Assembly: GCA_004552395.1 (NCBI GenBank) | Contig: SFOK01000004.1 | Location: 1-40,971 of the forward strand | Length of the DNA stretch: 40,971 bases | Reading direction: 5' to 3' | Source: Bacteroidales bacterium | GTDB lineage: Bacteria > Bacteroidota > Bacteroidia > Bacteroidales > Muribaculaceae | In this document: piece by piece, positions 9,326 to 16,477 of the stretch | Layout: every line of letters begins with the position of its first letter | Numbering within the stretch: the first letter of the stretch is position 1 | The notes under the pieces: generated by a model | The model's input: the letters and a program-made list of their open reading frames with translations, nothing else | What the model was told of the DNA's origin: nothing | Database searches by the model: none | Program-made: the position numbers and the translations under genes

Positions 9326-11394
9326 TCGACATCATACGCCGACTGCCGGATTCGGTAGCCAACCAGATAGCCGCCGGCGAGGTGATAGAGCGTCCCGCCT
9401 CGGTGATCAAAGAGCTTGTGGAGAACGCTGTCGACGCCGGTGCCGACCATATCCAGATCGTGGTGAAGGACGCCGGGCGCACACTCATTCAGGTTGTCGA
9501 CAACGGCAAAGGCATGTCGATGACCGATGCGCGAATGGCTTTCGAGCGCCACGCCACATCCAAGATAACCGCGGCCGACGACCTTTTCTCGCTCCACACC
9601 ATGGGCTTCCGCGGCGAGGCTCTCCCTTCGATATGCGCCATCTCGCAGACCGAACTCTTCACTCAGACACGCGATGACAAGATAGGCACTCATCTCGTGC
9701 TCAACGGCTCCAAGGTTGAGTCGCAGGAGCCGTCTGTCTGTGCCCCGGGCTCCAACTTCATGGTGAAGAACCTCTTCTTCAACATACCCGCCAGACGCAA
9801 ATACATGAAGTCTGACGCCACGGAGCTTTCGGCTATAATGCGCGAATTCGAACGTATGGCGCTGGTAAACAATCAGATACATTTTAGTTTTGACTCCGGC
9901 AGCCGCAAGATCGACCTGCGCCCCGGCACATTCAAACAGCGCATAGCCGACATCTGGAAAAACAATCTCAACCTGCAGCTTCTGCCGCTCGATGTGGACA
10001 CCTCGCTCGTGAAGATCAGCGGTTTCATATCCCGGCCCGAGTTCGCACGGCGCCGCAACGCGCTGCAGTATCTCATAGTGAACGGGCGCAACATGAAGCA
10101 TCCTTACTTCCGCAAGGCTATCCTGAGCGCCTACGAGGGGTTGATAGCCACCGACACGGAGCCGTGCTTCTTCATAAAATTCGACGTGGATCCCTCGACC
10201 ATCGACGTGAACCGCAGTCCGCAGAAGCAGGTGATTCAGTTCGAGAACGAATCCGCCATCTGGCCTATACTGAAGGCGTCGGTACGTGCAGCCCTCGGCA
10301 AGTTTGCTGCGGCACCCAGCATCGACTTCACCGTCGACCCTGTGGATGTGGCGCCGCTGAAAAGGGGCGAGGCGCCGGTCACCCCCGGGCAAGACATAGA
10401 CCCTACTTACAATCCTTTTGCCGACACATCGCGCGACGACAACCCCTTCGCTCATCCCGCTGAGAATCCCTTCGCCTCTCCCGGAGGAACCCCCTTTGCC
10501 GCTTCCGGGCGCGGCGGTTCGGCGGGAGGTTACCGGCCCCGGCGACCCGATTCCGCGCCCCGCGACTGGGACGCGCTCTACCGCACTTTCATGGACGATG
10601 AGACGGTTGGCAACACCGCGCCTTTCCCTCCGGCAGCCGACGCACCGAAGACTCAGGGTGCCGAACTGCCGATGCACTCAGCTGCCGGTTCTCCTATGGC
10701 CCCTGAGGCTGTTTCCGGAGCCTCAAAGCCGACAGATGAGACTGTGGTGGTGCGAGGCTACGAACGTCCCGTGACGCCCGCTCTGCAAGGCCTGGAGGCC
10801 TCTGAGGACGTCAGCGAGTGCATACAGTGCGACGGCAAGTATATAGTGACGCCCGGCGAAGATGGCCTGCTTGTCATCGACCAGTACAGGGCACATGTGC
10901 TGATACTTTTCGAAGAATATATGCGGGCCATAGCGTCGAACCGCGAGAAGCCCTCCGTGCAGCACGTGCTCTTCCCTGAACTGCTCTCTCTTGACGAGGC
11001 CCAGAACGCCATGCTCACCGATCTGCTTCCTCAGCTGCAGTCGATAGGCTTCATGATCGAGACCGACGGTGAACGGCGTGAGATCACGGGTTATCCCGCC
11101 TTCCTGAACGGCTGCGAACCGGCCCGGCTCATAGAGAATCTGCTCGGCACCTCGGCTGTGGATACGGCCGATTACGGCACAACCGATACCGACCCGGCCG
11201 CTGGGCTCTACCGCCGCGTGGCCCTCACGGCCGCACGCAGCATGGCTATAAGAGGCGGCCGACAGCTGTCGCGCAAGGAGATGGCCGATATCGTGCAGCG
11301 GCTTTTCGCCCTCGATAATCCGATGTTCACCCCCGATGGCAATGTGGTGATACGCACGATAGGCGCCTCATCCATCGCCTCCCTATTCCGCTAA
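9322..11394 (+). CDS. mutL: DNA mismatch repair protein MutL
   Basis: 690 residues beginning at an ATG that overlaps the preceding stop (ATGA). The GHKL ATPase domain (1-335) is complete: IAAGEVIERPASVIKELVEN, VDNGKGM, ATSKI and GFRGEALPSI. MutL couples mismatch recognition by MutS to strand incision. A long linker (about 345-490) is rich in Pro, Ala and NPF-type motifs (YNPF, DNPF, ENPF, TPF). In the C-terminal dimerisation domain, the site of the endonuclease motif DQHA(X)2E(X)4E reads DQYRAHVLILFEEY at D520, and the late metal-binding CPHGRP-type site reads DNPMFTPDG near 665. Nicking activity is therefore doubtful. It terminates the + strand operon and converges on the next gene over 45 bp. 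Confidence 0.96.
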   Translation: MIDIIRRLPDSVANQIAAGEVIERPASVIKELVENAVDAGADHIQIVVKDAGRTLIQVVDNGKGMSMTDARMAFERHATSKITAADDLFSLHTMGFRGEALPSICAISQTELFTQTRDDKIGTHLVLNGSKVESQEPSVCAPGSNFMVKNLFFNIPARRKYMKSDATELSAIMREFERMALVNNQIHFSFDSGSRKIDLRPGTFKQRIADIWKNNLNLQLLPLDVDTSLVKISGFISRPEFARRRNALQYLIVNGRNMKHPYFRKAILSAYEGLIATDTEPCFFIKFDVDPSTIDVNRSPQKQVIQFENESAIWPILKASVRAALGKFAAAPSIDFTVDPVDVAPLKRGEAPVTPGQDIDPTYNPFADTSRDDNPFAHPAENPFASPGGTPFAASGRGGSAGGYRPRRPDSAPRDWDALYRTFMDDETVGNTAPFPPAADAPKTQGAELPMHSAAGSPMAPEAVSGASKPTDETVVVRGYERPVTPALQGLEASEDVSECIQCDGKYIVTPGEDGLLVIDQYRAHVLILFEEYMRAIASNREKPSVQHVLFPELLSLDEAQNAMLTDLLPQLQSIGFMIETDGERREITGYPAFLNGCEPARLIENLLGTSAVDTADYGTTDTDPAAGLYRRVALTAARSMAIRGGRQLSRKEMADIVQRLFALDNPMFTPDGNVVIRTIGASSIASLFR

Positions 11395-11439
11395 GTTTTC
11401 CTTTCCCTCAAAAACGCTTTCTTCGGGCCTTGAACGGAT

Positions 11440-11808
11440 TTACCGGAGCTGACGGGCAGCGCGCTCCAGATAGTCGGCGGCGTTGCTCTCTGCGTTGTGG
11501 GCGTAGCGAAGCTGTGTCTTGTAGTTGTCGCGGGCATTGCGGGCGCGGCGCTCATAATCCTTTTGGCGCGACTTGTCGTCCCGTTTGCGGTAGTATTCAA
11601 CCTCGCGTTCGTAGCTCTCTGCCTGACGTTTATAGTAGGCCGCCTCGCGGTAGTAGCTCTCGGCCCGGTTCATGTAATAGTCAGCTTCGCGGTAATAGCT
11701 GCGTGCCTGCTTAAGGTCGTAATCGTCGTCGTTATAGTAGGCAGAAGCGGAGGCGGCGCTTGCCAGCAGGGTGAGGATTAGCGCCAGACGCACTATGAGA
11801 TTCTTCAT
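11440..11808 (-). CDS. small exported Tyr-rich helical protein, function unknown
   Basis: 122 residues from the ATG at 11808 (an ATG at 11829 is in frame but would put seven extra polar residues before the signal peptide). The signal peptide ends near SASA. The mature part is one long charged helix built of imperfect repeats of about 11-14 residues, such as SYYREADYYMNRAE, SYYREAAYYKRQAE and SYEREVEYYRKR, with paired tyrosines. I do not recognise a named family. The pattern suggests an extended coiled coil in the periplasm. It is convergent with mutL and lies downstream of relA on the same strand, 135 bp away. Confidence 0.72.
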   Translation of the reverse strand: MKNLIVRLALILTLLASAASASAYYNDDDYDLKQARSYYREADYYMNRAESYYREAAYYKRQAESYEREVEYYRKRDDKSRQKDYERRARNARDNYKTQLRYAHNAESNAADYLERAARQLR

Positions 11809-11964
11809 GGCAGTATCTGATTTTGACATTATTTAACAGTATCGCCCGCAGCCCGCATTGCACCGCGGCTCCGGTCGGGCTTAAGTGTCATTTTCGGTCG
11901 GGAATTAAAATGTGGTTTCGTTCGGTGATTATAGCGTAATTTCGGTCCGGTTCAAACAGGATTT

Positions 11965-14214
11965 TTATGAACGGGTGACCTCCTTGACGCCCTTGACGGT
12001 GCCGAGTTTGCGTATAAGGGCCGAGAGCGAGGCATTATCTTTCACACCGATTACGAGATAGCCCTGGAAAAGTCCGTCGTTGGAGTCGATGGAGATATTG
12101 CGAAGCTGTGCCGCCGGTTCTTTGGCTATGATCGAGGTGAGGTTGGTGACGATGCCTATGTCGTCCTGACCCACAACTTTCAGAGTCACAGGGAGCACAT
12201 CGCCGGTGCTGCCGCTCCATTGCACCTTGATGAGGCGATAGGGATAACGCTGACGCATATTGCGTGCATTGGGGCAGCTCTTGAGGTGTATCTTGACCAC
12301 ACCGTCGGAGGATATGAAGCCGAAGACCTCGTCGCCATAGACAGGCGAGCAGCACTTGGCGAGCTTATAGTTGAGACCTTTGATGTCCTTGTCGCCTATC
12401 ATGAGGATATCCGACGAACGCGATGCGTTCTCGCTCCCGTCGTTCTCCTGGATACGGTATTCGTCGGCGCCGATGTGGACCTCGCCCTGCGACTCGTGGT
12501 TCTGTATCTCGTTGTATTTGGCTATTACCTTGTCGGGCGTGAGGGCGTCGGTGCCGAGAGCGAGATAGAAATCCGTGATGGTTTTGTAGCCGAGCTTCTT
12601 GAGAGTCTTGCTGAAGAGGGTCTCTTCGAGCTCGAGCTTGCGGTTGCGCAAGCGGCGTTCCAGCAGCTCCTTGCCCATGGCGGCCGAGCGGTTGCGGCTC
12701 TCGTTGAGCGCCTGTTTGATCTTGTTGCGCGCCTTGGAGCTCACCACGATCTGGAGCCAGTCCTGCTTGGGCGACTGCGACGGAGAGGTCACCACCTCAA
12801 CCGTGTCGCCGCTCTTGATGCGGTAGGTGATCTTCTGGTGTGTGCCGTTCACAACGGCACCCATGCAGCGGCACCCCACGTTGGAGTGTATGGCGAAAGC
12901 GAAGTCGAGCACAGTTGATCCGGCGGCCAGACGGAAGAGGTCGCCTTTGGGAGTGAAGGCGAACACCTCCTTGTCGTACATCGCCATCTTCATGTTCTTC
13001 ATCAGCTCCATAGGACCCGACTCGGCTGTCTCCAGGATGTCGCGTATATTGTTCATCCACTGGTCCGTGGCATCGCTTTTCACACCCTTGTAGCGCCAGT
13101 GGGCGGCAAGGCCTTTCTCGGCCGTGAGGTCCATGCGGCGGGTTCGGAACTGCACCTCGACCCACTTCGATTCCGGGCCCATCACAGTGGCGTGGAGCGA
13201 CTCGTAGCCGTTGCTCTTGGGCAGAGTGATCCAGTCCTTCATGAGGGCCGGGTTGGCTGTATACATATCGGCGAGGATAGAGTAGGCGAGCCAGCAGTCG
13301 GCTTTCTCGCGCTCGCGCGGTGTGTCTATGATCACACGTATGGCGAAGAGGTCATAGATGCCGCTCATCTCCACCTTCTGCTTCTTGATCTTGGCCCAGA
13401 TCGAGGATATGGATTTGGTGCGGCCCTTGATTTCGAAATGCAGACCGGCGTCCTCAAGCTTCTTTTTCAGCGGCTTTATGAAGGCGGCTATGTAGGCTTC
13501 GCGCGCACGTTTGGTTGCGCTCAGCTCAGCGGCTATCTTGCTGTATATCTCCCGGTTGGTGTATTTGAGGGCGAGATCCTCGAGTTCACCTTTGATCTTG
13601 TAGAGGCCCATGCGGTGGGCCAGCTGAGCGTAGAGATAGTTGGCTTTGAAGGCCACCGAGCGCACCCAGTCATCGTCGGGATGATGATTGATAGAGCGCA
13701 TCAGGGTGAGTATGCGTATGATCTTGATCAGGATCACGCGTATATCCTCGGCCAGCGAGAGGAGCAGGCCGCGGTAGTTCTCGGGGTTGGCTGTGAGGCG
13801 GTTGTCGTCGAAGCGGTTCACCTTCTCCATGCCGGAGAGGAGATAAGCCACATCGTTGCCCCAGAGCGAGCGCACCTCGTCGGCGCTCACGGCTCCGCAG
13901 CTCACGACAGGGTAGAGCGCTATGCTCAGCAGAATATTATGGTCGGGCTCTATCTGTTCGGCAAAGAGCAGGAGGGTCTGCATGGCGATGCGGGCTACGG
14001 GGAGCCCGGAGGCTGTGCGCACGGGAGTCTCAAGGGTGAGAGCGCGGCGGTAGGCACGGCGCAGCGAAAGCAATTCGTCGGGAGAGAGCAGAGCGCCAAG
14101 CTGCGATGCGCACCCCTTGAGAAGCGGCAGCATGGCGCGGCGTTCCCGGGGATAGAGCCGGTAAAGATTTGTCTCGTCGGTAACTACGAAATTCGGGTTT
14201 TTTGTGTCCTGCAT
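11965..14214 (-). CDS. relA: RelA/SpoT-family (p)ppGpp synthetase with degenerate hydrolase domain
   Basis: A 749-residue long RSH protein. The HD hydrolase domain (about 45-200) is present in outline, but the invariant HDxxED is replaced by YPVVSC (101-106) and the LADRLHNMRT block by IIRILTLMRS (165-174), so hydrolysis is almost surely lost. The synthetase domain is intact: GRTKS (264-268), GIYDLFAIRVI (285-295), SNGYESLH (334-341), VEVQFRTRRMD (352-362). A TGS domain (about 418-475), a Cys-containing zinc-finger-type region (LAKCCSPVYGDEV) and a C-terminal ACT domain follow. It would make (p)ppGpp on ribosomes during amino-acid starvation. A second, hydrolase-active RSH should exist elsewhere in the genome. 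A TAATTTTG -7 box (minus strand, 14255-14262) lies about 40 bp upstream. Confidence 0.95.
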   Translation of the reverse strand: MQDTKNPNFVVTDETNLYRLYPRERRAMLPLLKGCASQLGALLSPDELLSLRRAYRRALTLETPVRTASGLPVARIAMQTLLLFAEQIEPDHNILLSIALYPVVSCGAVSADEVRSLWGNDVAYLLSGMEKVNRFDDNRLTANPENYRGLLLSLAEDIRVILIKIIRILTLMRSINHHPDDDWVRSVAFKANYLYAQLAHRMGLYKIKGELEDLALKYTNREIYSKIAAELSATKRAREAYIAAFIKPLKKKLEDAGLHFEIKGRTKSISSIWAKIKKQKVEMSGIYDLFAIRVIIDTPREREKADCWLAYSILADMYTANPALMKDWITLPKSNGYESLHATVMGPESKWVEVQFRTRRMDLTAEKGLAAHWRYKGVKSDATDQWMNNIRDILETAESGPMELMKNMKMAMYDKEVFAFTPKGDLFRLAAGSTVLDFAFAIHSNVGCRCMGAVVNGTHQKITYRIKSGDTVEVVTSPSQSPKQDWLQIVVSSKARNKIKQALNESRNRSAAMGKELLERRLRNRKLELEETLFSKTLKKLGYKTITDFYLALGTDALTPDKVIAKYNEIQNHESQGEVHIGADEYRIQENDGSENASRSSDILMIGDKDIKGLNYKLAKCCSPVYGDEVFGFISSDGVVKIHLKSCPNARNMRQRYPYRLIKVQWSGSTGDVLPVTLKVVGQDDIGIVTNLTSIIAKEPAAQLRNISIDSNDGLFQGYLVIGVKDNASLSALIRKLGTVKGVKEVTRS

Positions 14215-14254
14215 AATCGTAGACGGAGGGAGGGTTTGCGTTTCAGATAATTTG

Positions 14255-14262
14255 CAAAATTA
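14255..14262 (-). promoter_or_regulatory. possible -7 box upstream of relA
   Basis: Read on the minus strand this is TAATTTTG, matching TAnnTTTG. The nearest TTG is 23 bp further upstream, slightly too far, so only the -7 element is convincing. Predicted leader is about 30 nt. Confidence 0.35.
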
Positions 14263-14284
14263 GAAAATTTTGGCGAAATGCGGC

Positions 14285-15433
14285 TCAATGTGTCGCAATA
14301 AAGTTGAGGATAGTGTCATAAGCTGCCTGCCGGTGAGGCTGCGGCGAGAGTATGAGGTCGTGAATTCCGGAGTCGATGGCGCATACCGTCGTGTTGTAGC
14401 CGAGCTTCTGACCGCGTTTCTGCAGCTCCACGGGGTCGAGCACTATGTCGGCCGTCATGCAGGTGGAATCCCAGGTACAGGCCGAATAGCGGCGCGACGA
14501 GTGCATCACCAGCACCGGCACATATATCTGCCGCCCTTTCTTCATCAGATAGTTCTGAGCGGCCGATACGGCGCCTATCCACGAAGCTTTCACCGAAGGG
14601 GAGTAGATCATCTTCCAGCGTGTGTCGTAGCTCCACTCGCCGTGCATATGGCGCAGCAGGGAGGCCGCGTAGGCGTCGCAGTGGCTTTGCGGTATGAGGG
14701 TGTTGCGCCCGATCTTGCCCCAGAAGCCGACTATAGGTATGAGCATCTTGCGATAGAGCGGCGGGAAGTTCCATTCCAGGAAAGGACTGTCGGTAAGCAC
14801 GCGGCGCACCTGACAGCGCGGGCCGCGGCGGGCGCAGTAATATAGAACAGTCAGTCCGCCGGTGCTGTGGCCGAGCAGCGAAATGTCTGTGTGGCCGTCG
14901 CGCTGTATCTGTGCTATGGCGGCGTCTATGTCGCCGAAATATTCGTCGAAATTGCGCACCATGAAGGGGTATTGCCAGGGGAGGAGGCTGCGTCCGTAGC
15001 GGCGCAGATCCACAGCGTAGAAGTCGTAGCCTTCGCGGTTATATATCTCGCCCATTTCGCTCTGGAAGAAGTAGTCGTTGAAGCCGTGGATATAGAGTAT
15101 GGCTTTGCCGGTGGGACGTCCGCAGAGACGGCGCACGATTGTGGAGCGGCACGGGCCGTCGTAGCTCTCGCCCTGGTCGACGTAGCGGGCCTCGTATCCG
15201 GGCAGTATGTCGGCGTGCCAGTCGAGGTCTGTCTCGCGGTATGTGGCCCCTTCCCATTTGTGGTATTCGAAAACACTGTCGGCACTGAAGGCCGGCTTCC
15301 ATGCGCGCACCGACTCGGGCATCGGACCCGGAGCGACTTCATTGCGGGCGTAGACGGGCGTGGCGGCCAGCAGGGTCAGAGCTGCGGCTGCGATCTTCAG
15401 ATTGAGCTTGATATACTGTGAGATCTTGTTCAT
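14285..15433 (-). CDS. exported alpha/beta hydrolase (serine aminopeptidase / lysophospholipase type)
   Basis: 382 residues with a signal peptide ending near PVYA. The alpha/beta hydrolase core begins about residue 108: oxyanion loop YIHGFND, nucleophile elbow GHSTGG, acid region IVLDPVEL and catalytic histidine GIHDL. This is the Hydrolase_4 (serine aminopeptidase S33/monoacylglycerol lipase-like) arrangement. The natural ester or amide substrate cannot be deduced. It acts in the periplasm or at the envelope. It follows the MBL-fold gene on the same strand, but a hairpin (15515-15546) lies between them, so it may be a separate unit; relA lies 70 bp further downstream. Confidence 0.87.
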   Translation of the reverse strand: MNKISQYIKLNLKIAAAALTLLAATPVYARNEVAPGPMPESVRAWKPAFSADSVFEYHKWEGATYRETDLDWHADILPGYEARYVDQGESYDGPCRSTIVRRLCGRPTGKAILYIHGFNDYFFQSEMGEIYNREGYDFYAVDLRRYGRSLLPWQYPFMVRNFDEYFGDIDAAIAQIQRDGHTDISLLGHSTGGLTVLYYCARRGPRCQVRRVLTDSPFLEWNFPPLYRKMLIPIVGFWGKIGRNTLIPQSHCDAYAASLLRHMHGEWSYDTRWKMIYSPSVKASWIGAVSAAQNYLMKKGRQIYVPVLVMHSSRRYSACTWDSTCMTADIVLDPVELQKRGQKLGYNTTVCAIDSGIHDLILSPQPHRQAAYDTILNFIATH

Positions 15434-15514
15434 AGTAGCGGCGGAGAGGGGTGCTTGAAAGGGGTTGACTTATATAGCGGGGTGTCAGGCGCGGTATCTG
15501 ACTGACTTAAAACT

Positions 15515-15546
15515 AAAGGCGCCATCCTTAACAGACAACGCCTTTT
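15515..15546 (-). terminator. hairpin terminator after the MBL-fold gene
   Basis: AAAGGCG (15515-15521) pairs with CGCCTTT (15540-15546) around an 18-nt loop. On the minus strand the stem is followed by AGTTTTAA, giving a modest intrinsic terminator about 30 bp beyond the MBL-fold stop codon. The opposite strand also has a T-rich tail, so it could act both ways. Confidence 0.55.
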
Positions 15547-15575
15547 GTTCCTCTTGGGTTCCCGAATTTGCCGGA

Positions 15576-16406
15576 TTATCGTAGCGCCGAGTCGTTGAAG
15601 CGTATCGTCATGCCGTCGCGGACGGCCTCATAGCGGAAGTTGGGGTGGGCGTTGCTTTTGTGATAGTCGAGCTTGCCGTCGAGAGCGTCGCGGCACATGT
15701 CGCGGATCAGCTCCACGCGCTTTCGGTTCTCTTTGTTGACGCCGCAGTAATGGCCGGAGTACCATTCCTCGATGCCGAAGCGGTCGAGCTCGCGGAGCAT
15801 ACGTTCGCAGGTAGCCAGCTCGGTGGAGAAATTGGTGAAGAGAAGGAGGTTGCCCGTGCCGAAGGCGTCTCCGGAGAAAGCGAGCTTGCGGTCAGGGTCT
15901 ATGAGGGTGACGGAGCCGGGTGTGTGGCCCGGTGTGAAGACCACAATCAGGCGTCGGTCGCCAAGGTCGATCGTGTCGCCGTCCCGGTAGTAATTGTATT
16001 TCCCTTTGTACTGCGGCATGAAAGCGGGCACCTGCACCATGTCGGCGGCGTTGATTCTGATTTCGGGCCAGAGGTCCACGGCCGAGCCGGTGTGGTCCGG
16101 GTGAACGTGAGTGGCTATCAGGCTCACGGGCTTGTCGGTGATGCGGGCCACGATCTTGTCGAGGTCGCGTATGTTGGTGCCGGCGTCGATAAGCACTGCG
16201 CGGTCGCGGCCCTCAACCAGATAGAGCGACTCGAACCACATCTCGTGGCCGTTGCCGTGCCATGTCTGAGGATCGATCTGACGGAATGTGACGTCGGGTG
16301 TCGAGAGCACCTCTTTCTCGGGATACGGGGGCTCAAACGGGTCGGCTGCCAGGACGGTCAGAGCCGGGGCAAGCGCGGCTGCCAGTATCAGTAATATCTT
16401 TTTCAT
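15576..16406 (-). CDS. periplasmic metallo-beta-lactamase-fold hydrolase
   Basis: 276 residues with a clear signal peptide (cleavage near VLA). The MBL metal ligands are all present: THVHPDHTG (HxHxDH), PGHTPGS, SGDAFG (bridging Asp) and SGHYCG (last His), so a dinuclear zinc hydrolase is expected. Substrate range of this superfamily is very wide. The HxHxDH plus GHTPGS pattern is shared with class B3 beta-lactamases but also with many unrelated enzymes, so no lactamase claim is made. It starts 71 bp downstream of the PBP1A gene on the same strand, which makes a link to peptidoglycan or beta-lactams possible but unproven. Confidence 0.88.
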   Translation of the reverse strand: MKKILLILAAALAPALTVLAADPFEPPYPEKEVLSTPDVTFRQIDPQTWHGNGHEMWFESLYLVEGRDRAVLIDAGTNIRDLDKIVARITDKPVSLIATHVHPDHTGSAVDLWPEIRINAADMVQVPAFMPQYKGKYNYYRDGDTIDLGDRRLIVVFTPGHTPGSVTLIDPDRKLAFSGDAFGTGNLLLFTNFSTELATCERMLRELDRFGIEEWYSGHYCGVNKENRKRVELIRDMCRDALDGKLDYHKSNAHPNFRYEAVRDGMTIRFNDSALR

Positions 16407-16477
16407 CGCGGTATAGCTGGTAATAGTCTATGGGTAAAACAGTTCCATGAAGGCGGTAAAGCCTGTAGCAGGCCGGG

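Noticed and set aside
9115..10677. 520-codon open frame on the minus strand
   Set aside because: Antisense to the ATPase half of mutL; no recognisable protein features.
13099..14250. 383-codon open frame on the + strand
   Set aside because: Antisense to relA; composition shadow.
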